A stretch of 64,000 bases of DNA, taken from contig JAKJXP020000067.1 in NCBI GenBank assembly GCA_022225965.2, positions 1 to 64,000 on the forward strand, given 5' to 3'. Under the pieces are notes generated by a model. That model saw only the letters and a program-made list of their open reading frames with translations, ran no database searches and was not told where the DNA came from. Shown here piece after piece: positions 45,484 through 55,933 of the stretch. Source of the DNA: Diatrype stigma (Eukaryota; Ascomycota; Sordariomycetes; Xylariales; Diatrypaceae). The translations under genes were made by a program, and so were the position numbers. How positions within the stretch are numbered: position 1 is the first letter of the stretch; each line of letters starts with the position of its first letter.

Positions 45484-47948
45484 TTTGAATAGTTGTGATC
45501 AAATCTGATGGGGTGTTATTCTCTCGAGGTCGGGTATCAGTTCATAGATCTGTTGTCTCTTGTCAAAGAAGCACAAAATGCAGGCGGCAAATCGAAAGTC
45601 TAGTTCGCGTTGCTTTGTAAGGAATGGACGGCTTGAATGGACAAGTACAATCAAACACGTGCTTATGTCAAATGAGTGTGAGGGGTGAGAGGGTTCGGGT
45701 ATAATGAACAACGTCCTCTCGCTCCCAATGCAATGGCAAAGACAATTATAATTACGAAAGGATACAGAAACTACTTCCCAAGGGAACAAACGACTGACGA
45801 GATAAAAAGAGCGAGGGAGGGAGGGAGTGAAGAGAGAGGACGGTGAAATACGAAGCCAAGCCCCCCTGAGACAGCTGGCGGAGATAAATCATTCCAGAGG
45901 CTTGGCTCACAGGAACAAGTGCTTCAGAGCTTCTACCGTCCAGCGCTGTTCAGGGACGACAGACAGGGGTAAGATTAAACCACCAGCTTGGCTATCCCAA
46001 TGCAGCGTAGTATAAAGCTTGCCAACCCCTGATCTAGCGCATGGATTGTATCGCTATCCTTGCTGTCATTGGTTTGCTCCGCTTCATATCCGCTTCATAG
46101 GCTGGTGTTTCCGTTCTGATTGGCTTCTAATGCCCTCTGGAGCGGCTCTTCAGCGATCGGCGCCCAGGACAGCTCGCCCCAACCCATGGCCATATGCTCC
46201 GCAGTTTCGCTCAGGGGCTGACAACCTGCATGAACGGCAGAGAACACTGAAATTTTAAGGTTCTTATTGCTCTGCTTTATTCTCTGGCAGCTTGCCAGCG
46301 ATGCAGCGGCAAAAGGGACCGCATTGTGGTCTGGGTTGAGGTGTTCAGGTGTGGTATTATATAACGACATCATGCCTTCTCAAGGGAATATGCAAACCAT
46401 ATCTTTCCGTCATTCGTCCTGCATTCAAACCACTGCCGACGAGGTTGCTGTAGGCCACACAAAGCCATATTAATCATACCTAGTCCCGACCTGCTCCTCA
46501 GCTTTGAGCTAATACTCATTATCCTTTCCCGCCAATCCGCGCCTAGAGCAACCGCTGTCATCACTAGTGGGACTATACGCCGGACTGAGCCTAAGATGGT
46601 CGTTTTCTAACCAGATTCCATTAGCGAAGAGGAGTCTAGACTGTGAAATATGCTTTTGGTCTTCCACCTCCTTCAATACGAGGCTTCATTTACTGAATAA
46701 TTGCTTACTTGGCACAAGCTTCGCAGAACCCAGGACGTTGGGCTTAGGAAAACTTCCATCCACGTCGGTTTGCCACAGCGCTACTGTGGACGGAATACTG
46801 ACCTGACTTATTCATTTGCTTTCATGCCTTCTCATGGCAATATCTCGGTTCTTTGCAATCACGTGGCAGTATACAGAAAAAATATTCGCACATGCTAAAA
46901 AGAACATGATACTAGTACATAATAAGATGCTTAATACTAGATAATAACGATCTTCCGCATTCGGCACCTCTGCACCCCTGCAGCGCCGTCTACCCTGCCG
47001 CTTTAGAATCCCCGGTTCCCGAGGCATGATCGGCGGCGTCCTGCAATCGAACGAAGGCGGTCTATGGACAACACCCCGACCGGCGATCGACAATAGGAAG
47101 GACGGTTGATTCCAGCTCCGCTGTAACAAGACTCGCTGTAGATCCACGAGCAGGCGCTCGTGTCGCAGATTACCGTCTACGGAAATCGGGCAATCCATCG
47201 GTCAAAATGTTGTCAGAGTGGGCTTCCGGGTATGTTACGTGCTCGGGCGGTTCGAGCCCTTTGGATCTTGATTAGACGATTCGAGCTCGCTAACACTGAA
47301 CATCTTCATTTTAACCGGCGTTTTCTTCCATAATCTTCGTTATACACTTCCTATTCGAATGCGATTACTGCGTGTCACTACCTCGTTGCGTTGAACTTAC
47401 TGAACTGCATGCAGCTGTCATGCAGATGGAACAGCCTACTACTTCGTACTTCGTACTTCGTGCTTATTGTATATTTACAATTTACCCTCAGAAGTGCCAA
47501 GGACGTTCACCAGCCACACGTTTTATCCATAGCCACAGTTCAACCTACCTACCTGTGACGATGTGACCTTGCCCGTTGGCTGGGATCTTGTCTTCGTCCA
47601 TGCCTGACATTCTGGTATTACTTTAATGCACTTTACATCAAAAATCCAAGCATGTGGTCCGAATCATAGCTACCATAAGCCGCCTTGGCGTTGCGAGTAT
47701 GATCAGACAAGATGCAAACTTTTTTTTTTTTCTAGTTCTGCTATTACAAGATGAAAAGCACCAAACCCTCCCCCCATGTAATCTCCACCACGAAATGAAC
47801 GACTATTTACATCCCCGGAAACAATAGCGACTCACACATAAAGCTAGGATTCTCCACGTCCCACGAAAGAGGGAAAGAAAGGAACATCGATGCCTAAAGC
47901 CCCTTGGCCATGGTCGATGAAGAGTATTTCTGCTCAAAGCCCTCGAGT
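45484..47948. other. Intergenic region with gas1 promoter
   Basis: The part next to 45484 should hold the gas1 promoter and leader. The remainder has only short frames without motifs. A run of 12 T is at about 47719-47731. Confidence 0.5.
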
Positions 47949-48755
47949 TCAAGAGGACGTGGGGATACCGCACGTCTGCGCACAGCTATCGATGATCTCA
48001 GCGAAGGCCTGCGGGATCTTGTCGCGGAGCTGGTCGATGCGGGAGGCGTCCAGCAGCTCGAGGTCGCCGCCGGTGGCGGCGATCAGGACGTCGTCGGGGA
48101 ACTCGGAGAAGAAGGTGGTGGCGAGCTGGGTGCGGCCCGGGTCGGAGCTGTCGAAGGCGGCCGCGAACACGGCCGGCTCGCACGTCGGGTTGAACTGGAA
48201 GTGGCTCTCGCCCTGCGGGAACAGGAAGCCCTCGTACAGGCCCAGCGTCGCGTTGACCAGCGGGATCGGCCCCGTGGGCTCCGTGCCCGCCACGTTGCCC
48301 GCGCCACCCGGGTCCTGCTCCAGCACCAGCCCCGCCACCAGCGTGCCCTGCACCACCGTCAGGAACTCGCTGGCCCGTGGGTGCGAGTGCGGCGTGTTGA
48401 GCCCGCACGGGTTCACGAACCCGATCGCCATGGCTACGTTGGTGCCGATCAGCGCCGGGAAGTTGTTGATGGTCGACAGGTCGATCGTGCCCCCCGTCGG
48501 GGCCTGGACCGTGGTGTTGGCGAACTGGAACGTGTAGTTGGTGGCGTCGGGCGGGTTGGGCAAGAGGATGGCCTGGCGCAGCTGCTGGGTCGGCGCCAGG
48601 ATCAGCGCCTCCTGCAACGCGCGGATTTCCGCTGCTGAAGGTGTAGCCCGGTTGGCGATAGCCCGGTCCACGATAGACCGGTCCGCGATGGGAGAGGCGG
48701 CGACTGTTGCCAGGAGGCAAGCCGCGATGGCTGAGGTGAAGGCGTTCTGGAGCAT
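47949..48755 (-). CDS. Secreted spherulin-1A-like cupin protein
   Basis: Single exon, 268 residues. Signal peptide at residues 1-20 (ends AASPIADR). A short Arg/Asp/Ala repeat (DRSIVDRAIANR) precedes the cupin. Metal ligands are visible: HSHPRASE in cupin motif 1 (two His and a Glu) and GESHFQFNP in motif 2 (His). The fold is germin/spherulin-like; manganese binding and extracellular location are expected from the family, while oxalate oxidase or decarboxylase activity is not implied. Paired cysteines (NPCGLN, NPTCEPA and SCAQTCG) suggest disulfides. Spherulin homologues are often induced in stress or sporulation. Coding sequence is strongly GC-rich at third positions. Confidence 0.88.
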   Translation of the reverse strand: MLQNAFTSAIAACLLATVAASPIADRSIVDRAIANRATPSAAEIRALQEALILAPTQQLRQAILLPNPPDATNYTFQFANTTVQAPTGGTIDLSTINNFPALIGTNVAMAIGFVNPCGLNTPHSHPRASEFLTVVQGTLVAGLVLEQDPGGAGNVAGTEPTGPIPLVNATLGLYEGFLFPQGESHFQFNPTCEPAVFAAAFDSSDPGRTQLATTFFSEFPDDVLIAATGGDLELLDASRIDQLRDKIPQAFAEIIDSCAQTCGIPTSS

Positions 48756-51700
48756 CGTGTTGCTGTTGAGGGCTTGTTGTCGTCAGGTGTCTGGCACTTT
48801 GGGGTCAAGTCAGGAGTCAGAGAGGACTGGAGAGTAGAAAAGCTGGATGTTCCGGGAAAGCTGGAGGATCAATGCTGAGTCGATGCTGAGTCGATGATGA
48901 TTTCCAAGATGAAGAGACGTTGAGACACGACGTCTGCTGCCTTCTTATACTCAGCGGATCGTGAGAGATTCTCTATATATCCCTCTCTGCTGCCCCTCTG
49001 CTGCCCTCGTTCGACGGCAAGCCATCCCGGATAGCCGTGCTGACGAGGCCTTCCAGCCTGAGGAGCTGCCCATTGTCACGGCTTCTCGTTGCCGTCGCCA
49101 TCTACGCGTCCCATGACAGACGACAGAAGCGAGCTCCAAAGCGCCACCCTCCTTCATAGGATCCTGTCACAAGGTGATCCTGTCACAGGCTCCTGCGTGA
49201 CCAAGCTCGGTCTGACCTCCAAGTAGGGGTTGATGACTGAATGGGTTATGACTGAACGATCTAGATCTCACTGTCCTACAAGGTTTCCAGTCGGACAGCT
49301 CGGATATACAGCCTCAAGGCTTCGGCTAGAGGGAATGGGTGCGCCACCAGAGTGCTAGCCCAGTTGTCATTGCACCACAGCTACAGTATAATCACCCCCC
49401 TTGTATTACAGTATGAAGGCTCAGTAACGCCTTAGCACCCATGGTCTCACATCGTGGATTGGGATATACACATCGGTAAGTTATGCTTCGCCCGTGAGAA
49501 GTATGAAGCATATACGAAGCAGAACGTATGATATTCACTCTAAGATACCAGACCCACACATGATAATACAAGGGGGATACTACATTACTATTCTCAATGA
49601 ATCTAGATCGATATAGACGAAGTCTTCTATCTCAGCGGCTCGTTCTGCCAGTTTGCATGGCTGAGGTCATGCTGGGTCTTGAAAGGCGGCCGCCATGACT
49701 CTCTCGGCGCTGTCTGGTTTATACCCGATATAATCTCACTCCAGATCATACCAGTGACTATAGCAATTAGGCCGAGGATTGCCTCTGACGGATGCGAACA
49801 GTTGATGGTTGCTTACGTACGTCATGTGGCGTTTGCGCTTAGTATGTAGAGTTGTCGTGACCATGCCTGATATCCGGGACACGGACGAACGTAGCGTAAG
49901 CCTCTTCTCTTTTGGGTGGTTCCTGTTTCGGTGTGTCGTCGCTATTCGGGAGTTCGGAAGGTGGGTAGGTGACCAGGTATATACTCAGCACCAGGTAACT
50001 ACCCTGGGAAGCGGCGCGGGCCGGAGAGACAATGCTACCTATACTACAACACCATTATCCCCGGGGGTCGCAATGAGTTTTGATTTTCTCGAAAACACCG
50101 TCGCTTCCAGAACTCGGTGGCACAGTAACGAACTAGTGGTTCAAAAGCAATTACTTCTAAAGAAAGACGAAGGAAATGGGTGTGTGGACTGACTGTTGGA
50201 GTCGGCGGATGACTATGGCTTCCGTTATCGAATGGCATAGATGAGGAGGCACTATGTAAGAACACTAGTATTCATTCCTCGGTCAATTTCGAATATTTTG
50301 GTGTGGTAAGCGTTCTTGTGTTGCAACTTGTTGCTGGGGTGTAGTGTAATAGTATAGTGCTGACAGCAAGCTGTTTGCTCTTCGCTCTTTCGTTCTCTTA
50401 ACGTAATACATTTAACTTCACCTATGCTGTACGATTTGCTATAAACTTCCCCTGCCAAGTTCAATGGCCCCTTTAAGAGCAACCCAATATCAGCCTGTCT
50501 TGCTGTAATGCCGTTCTCCCATAGGTAACTTTGCACTTTCGTCAAACTTATGAAATGCTCCTGTCATGAGTTAATGTTTGATTATAACAATGTGCATGAA
50601 AGGTCGTTAAGATCCAAAGCATAGTAATATCTATCTCCACACTTCTTCCTTATGTACTTTCACCTAGAGTCCCTGATCAAGAAGCATTCCGCCAACCCGT
50701 CAGGGGCACAAGTAACTTCCACTTATATTTTTCGTTGCCTTATAAAAGTTGTGTAATGATCCCCTTAGAGCCCTAGAAAGTTCCGAAGTGGGTGTTCTGG
50801 ACTTAACTCTATTTGCTGGACCGAAGATACGTTGGAAAGAGAAGAGGCTCGCTCGATTCAACGGACTTGCTTCAGTTCATGAGCCACATCCACATACCAT
50901 CCAGATTTAACTTAAGAAATCCGACCCGTGTTGTCCAAATCAGAATCCAACCGTTATAATATTCTTCTTATTAGCATTTACAGTAAGTCAATGACCATAT
51001 TAGATATGGTTCTATAAGACTAAGCTACAGTTATACTCTAATATAGTCTTATCAAGATAACTTCAATATGATGTACAGTAAGGAATGCGGTGTTTGAGAG
51101 TAGCTATACCTTCGCAACGTGCATGCCATCTGATCACATCAAATTCAATTTGAGACCCCTTCACTATCATCTCAAAGGGGAACACCCCCGCCCATAGAAA
51201 CCAGGTGATAACGCAGCGTTCGTCACGGAGGCTGGATTTTTGTATATGCCCTATATGTCTACCTTGGAACTATCTTACCGACGAACTGTGATGCTCAGGG
51301 GCAACAAAGAACTGTATCCTGATGAGATGGTCACTTCCGTTTCGTTCCGTCTCTCAGTCCTGGGAGCTTAGCGATTATACTGTAGATACAATGACTGTCT
51401 CCGAAACCGGTCTTTCCGGCCTCTTCTAGGCCGAGGGCCCGTATCACTACGCAGGAACCCGCTTGCATATATTTTTCAGATCAGGAGGTTCTGGCTGACA
51501 CGTTAGAATTTATTCCTTGTACACCCGAAATATGCGGAAACCAGTCATACTTACCAAATAATTACCTGGATACCGGATACTCGGCCAAGACTGTTTTCTG
51601 CACCCCAGCTCTTCGCCAACGCCGGGCTTACCAAACGAACATCGTCATGTCTATAAGTTGGTTTGCTCAACTGTCGGCCTTTCTTCGCTTACATAGTACG

Positions 51701-52468
51701 AGATTCTAGACCATTGCACTGGATTTCCGCCAAGGATTCTTTCGGTTTTCGGCTACTACGTATAGTTCAGACTCGCATCGCCCTAGATTCTCCTAGATTG
51801 ATACTACCTTACCTCGGTATGGTACCGAACTCTATCATGGTAGGGCAAACAACCAATTATAGAAGGTTAAGAACGCTGAAATGTGGAACTGCAACGCCAC
51901 AACGTGCTGAACGTGCTGAACGTGCTGAACGTGCTGAACGTGCCTACCTATTCTGGCAGTACGATAAGCAAGCTTTCGGGCGCTAGATAGTCTAGCCGGT
52001 GAGATCCTGGCGCGCATGAATCTACCTACTATACGTACTGTACCTGAGTAGGCACGGTAGGCAGGTATGTACTTCTACATTAGGTGTGTTGTGCATACCT
52101 ATCAGTACTTCGTACGCCACCAGAAATTGTGCTGTTCCTAGATAGTACCTAGTACGAGGCCCAAGTATAACGACTTGGACAGACGGCCAGCAACCTGGAA
52201 GGTTCAATGACCTACAGGATTGCACAAATTTAAAGTAGGGGTCTGCCGCTGCGGCCGCACTATATTACCGCGCGATATAATGCGACCTAGCCCCCACATG
52301 CAATCCTGCCTGTAACGATGTACATACCTATGGTAGTATCCCGAGGTCTTTTGCTTCCTCTTTCCAGGTTTTCCTTACATAGTAGCGATAGATTGCTGCC
52401 TGTCACTGTAACCGCTGTCAACCGTTGTCAGCCAGCGAGGGACTAGAACCCCTCAACTATTACTACAC
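48756..52468. other. Longest gene-poor region (3.7 kb)
   Basis: Lies between the divergent spherulin-like and Atg22-like genes. It becomes AT-rich around 50.2-51.7 kb. It contains a short inverted pair (49396-49408 with 49564-49576) and a 9-base tandem repeat (51901-51943). A minus-strand TATAAG near 48944-48949 may serve the spherulin-like gene. No open frame I can support. Confidence 0.5.
51901..51943 (+). repeat. Nine-base tandem repeat (AACGTGCTG)
   Basis: Nearly five perfect copies of AACGTGCTG in intergenic DNA about 530 bases upstream of the Atg22-like gene. Confidence 0.85.
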
Positions 52469-54190
52469 ATGTCGGCTCCCGCTGACCAAGCAGCAGTAGG
52501 GCTGCTCCCAGAGGCGCAAGAGTCTCAGGGTCAGGGTGGACAGGGTCAGGGTGGACCTAGTATTGCTGCCATCGAAACCGCCGCCGACAAAGCCGCCGCG
52601 TATGTCGGCCAAAAAGGCAACTACGGCCCATCAGCCGGCGAAGAGCTGGGGAAGGGCGATGTCTTGGCGGCTACTAGCAGCGGCGGGGCAGCCGCGGCGA
52701 TCGTGACGCCCGTGTACGCGTCGTCCGAGACCCCGGAGACGGCGCGCTACGAGGTCTGGGCGTGGTACGCGTACTACATCGGGGCCAACGGCCTGTCGCT
52801 CTTCAACTTCGGCCCCACCGCCTTCCAGAACCTGCTCTCGCAGGCCGCGCCGGCCGACACGGGCCTGCTGGACTTCGGCGGGCACCTGCGCAACGTCAAC
52901 TCCATCGTGCTGCTGTGCAACGGCATCAGCTTCGCCGTGCAGGCCGCGCTCTTCCTCGCCATCGGCGCCTACGCCGACTTCGGCTCCGGCCGGCGCTGGG
53001 TCCTCGTCGTCTTCAGCCTGCTGTCGTACGGCATCGGCTTCGGCTGGCTGGGCGTCCACGAGCCGGGCCAGTGGCGCGCCGCCGCCGCCCTGTACATGCT
53101 CGGCCTGCTGTGCTACCAGCTGACCCTCACGTACTGGACGGCCGCGTTCCCGGCCCTGGCGCGCAACACGCGCCGGCTGAAGGAGGCCGCGGTCGCGTAT
53201 GCCGAGGGGGAGATGACGCAGCCCGAGTTCGACCTCGCCGACGAGATGGAGCGCAGCCGGCTCAGCAACGTCGCCTTCTACATCCAGAGCGTCGGGGAGG
53301 TGGTCATCCTCGCTGTCATCGTGGGCGTCATGTTCGGCGTGCACGTGACCGACGGCACCGAGGCCAACAACTGGGGCCTGAGCGTGCTGATCGCGGTGGC
53401 GACGGCGTTCTGGGTGGCCCTCGGCGTGCCGTGGTTCTTTCTGGAGAAGAAGCGCCCCGGCCTGAAGATCCCCGACGACATGAACATCGTCACCGTTGGC
53501 CTGTGGCAGCTTTGGGAGGCGGCGACCCAGATCTGGCGCCTGAAGCAGAGCCTCATCTACCTCGTCGGATACTTCTTGCTCGGCGACTCGTTGAATACGA
53601 CGGTGACCGTCATAGGGACCTTGCAGAACAGCGTTGTTGCGTACGATACCCTGTCCCTGACATATCTGTTGATAGTGGGCATCGTCGCGCAAGCGGTCGG
53701 CATCGGTGCCTTCTGGCTGATCCAGAAGCGCGTGGGCATCAGTGCCAAGGGGATGTTCAACGCCGTCATGGTCGCCATCATACTTCTCGACGGTTGGGGC
53801 ATGATTGGGAACTGGACGGACAAGTTCGGTTTCCACAACGCCTGGGAGTTCTGGGTATACCAGACGTTTTATGGCTTATTTGTCTGCCCATGGTACTCGT
53901 ACTCGCAGATCCTGATCTCGTCCGTCACCCCGAGAGGGCACGAGTTCCTGTTCTTTTCTTTGTTCAGCATTATCGGCAAGACATCTTCGTTTATTGGTCC
54001 GCAGGTCAGCAGTGCCATCATTGATGCATCCCCGGGCGGCAGTAACAACAGCGCGCCATTCTACTTCTTGTTTGCATTGAGCCTTGTTAGTGCAGTTGGG
54101 ATATGGGTCTTCTTGGATCTGGAGAAGAGTGCAAGGGAACAGGAAGTCTTCTTGAAGGAAGAGAAGGCTAGATTAGGACTGGCATGTTAA
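52469..54190 (+). CDS. Atg22-like vacuolar transporter (MFS)
   Basis: Single exon, 573 residues with about a dozen hydrophobic segments. After a 90-residue soluble N terminus with a QGQGG repeat, YEVWAWYAYYIGANGLSLFNFGPTAFQNLL matches the first membrane segment of the fungal Atg22-like family. A long cytosolic loop containing KRPGLKIPD divides the two halves, as in MFS carriers. Yeast Atg22 exports amino acids from the vacuole during autophagic breakdown; many filamentous fungi carry several paralogues whose substrates are unknown, so amino-acid export is an inference. FYGLFVCPWYSYSQILISSVTPRGHEFLFFSLFSIIGKTSSFIGP near the C terminus is also typical. Confidence 0.88.
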   Translation: MSAPADQAAVGLLPEAQESQGQGGQGQGGPSIAAIETAADKAAAYVGQKGNYGPSAGEELGKGDVLAATSSGGAAAAIVTPVYASSETPETARYEVWAWYAYYIGANGLSLFNFGPTAFQNLLSQAAPADTGLLDFGGHLRNVNSIVLLCNGISFAVQAALFLAIGAYADFGSGRRWVLVVFSLLSYGIGFGWLGVHEPGQWRAAAALYMLGLLCYQLTLTYWTAAFPALARNTRRLKEAAVAYAEGEMTQPEFDLADEMERSRLSNVAFYIQSVGEVVILAVIVGVMFGVHVTDGTEANNWGLSVLIAVATAFWVALGVPWFFLEKKRPGLKIPDDMNIVTVGLWQLWEAATQIWRLKQSLIYLVGYFLLGDSLNTTVTVIGTLQNSVVAYDTLSLTYLLIVGIVAQAVGIGAFWLIQKRVGISAKGMFNAVMVAIILLDGWGMIGNWTDKFGFHNAWEFWVYQTFYGLFVCPWYSYSQILISSVTPRGHEFLFFSLFSIIGKTSSFIGPQVSSAIIDASPGGSNNSAPFYFLFALSLVSAVGIWVFLDLEKSAREQEVFLKEEKARLGLAC

Positions 54191-55933
54191 CTTATAGGTC
54201 TGAAGAAGCCAGGAAGAAGACGAAGGTAGATGGACAGAAACGTGGCAGCAAGGGGATGTAGATGGCATCACCTGATGACCGGGGAGAGCACGGGCCGAAT
54301 AATTGATCATTAGGTAATTGTTACCTGCCTTGGCGATCTTCGTGCATTGCCATGACTCCAATAGCCTGCTTCCCGCTCTGGGCTATATATGCTACATACA
54401 TAGACTATGTAACATCTATGTATGCTGTGGCCGATTCGTAAAGCCACCCTCATCGGCGCTCAAGTTCGACCGGCTACTAAACGAGGAACGAATACTTATG
54501 AACCTCCGGACGGATATATCAACCTGACATGCTTAAATATTCACAATGTTCTGTAAGCCAAGCAACCCACCCAGAGACATAGATTAACTAACAAGCAAGA
54601 CCCCGCGCCCAACTGGAAATATAAATTCCCCTGGGCTTTTGGCGAAGGCAGCTCTGGGACCACTCAGCCTAACGTAACTTGACGAGTTGAAGCATATGGC
54701 ATGATACTTCATAGGCAGATACCTTCATGGAATGCGCCGAGAATGCTCGGGGAGCAGATATGTAGGTAGTGTTCCATTCCCCATGTCCCCGAGGAACCCT
54801 TTTACATTTCCATGATGATTCAAGAGCTCTACTAGTTACTTATGATAAATATGAGGCCCCTTCACACTGAAGGAGCACAATAGCCCAAGTGTTCAGTGCC
54901 AAGTGCCAAGTGCGCCAGAAGCTTCTGGTGCCCGGCAGGCGTTATATACCGTCTTATCCCTATAAGTTCGTATACTTTGCGCCAGGGCGCTTGCAGCTTT
55001 CCAAGACGGAGGAGGTTGTTCCTTCTTTGGCGACTGGCTTGTTTATTTTGATTACGTTGTTTGATTCGTAGGCCCTGGATAGCACCCATAATTCTCCCTT
55101 CGCCTTTCCAATGAACGTACGTCGCTGCACGGGAGATCAACTAACGTATGACGATCTCTTCGCGCCGGCTATACTACAAACTTATAGGGATAAGACGGCG
55201 ATATGCATACCAAGGTAGGTATATCAAATAACTTGGGCTAGCGTGTTGTTCCTATATAGGGTTGTTAGTTCTACGGAACTCCCATAAATTGTTTCAACAT
55301 GATAGTTTCGTTTCACTATAGCATAAACTATCTACAACTACGTACAAGGGCTCTACTACCCTAACCAGCCTAGCCAAAGCATAATCCCCTGCAACATCAT
55401 CTACGTAACCAACTAGGTAGTAGATGGCGAAGTAGGGCAGCGGATAATCTCCATCGCTTGAAAAGGGATTTAAGCGGTTTATGGGGAAAGTATACGAAGC
55501 ATTAAGGCTAGGATCTGTTGTACTATCGTCAACTCAGAGGCATTCAAGCACGTCTGTAGGTGGATTAATTCAGCCTTGATAGTCAACGCGTGTCGGTGAT
55601 ACATAAACATACGGAATAATGGCCCAGTATAGCCTTGAGCCGGTGCTTGCGTGGGGTCTTCGACCTTCAAAGGCAGGTGCTTCGCCCGTTGGCTACCGAA
55701 CCAAAGTAACCCTGCACAGCCCGTTGCGACGAAGCTTGCCTAGTTGCGATCTGCCGAAATCCGCGACGCGTCGCCATGTGGAATTTGCACGAGTCGCAAC
55801 CACTGAGCAGGCATTGAGGATGATCTCATTAAATAGAGAAGGGAGGGCGGGTGGAAGATAACTGCAAGAATCGCTGCTCCGGTTGATCAATCACCACTGT
55901 TGCTTGTTGCGTGCTTATTTGTGTGCATACAAG
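54191..55933. other. Intergenic region with an inverted repeat
   Basis: Contains a perfect 20-base inverted pair at 54949-54968 and 55179-55198 with weaker similarity around it. No gene seen; a frame at 55619-55861 has no recognisable features. Confidence 0.55.
54949..55198. repeat. Inverted repeat pair, possible MITE remnant
   Basis: Arms of 20 identical bases (CCGTCTTATCCCTATAAGTT and its complement) lie at 54949-54968 and 55179-55198. Imperfect similarity continues on the inner and outer sides (both arms are next to a GGCGC-like and a TATAC-like stretch). No coding capacity lies between. The layout suits a small non-autonomous element or a duplicated and inverted fragment. Confidence 0.5.

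Noticed and set aside
47238..47265. GGTTCGAGCCC, like a tRNA B box
   Set aside because: The T-arm does not pair properly, and no D-arm, anticodon arm or acceptor stem can be formed around it.
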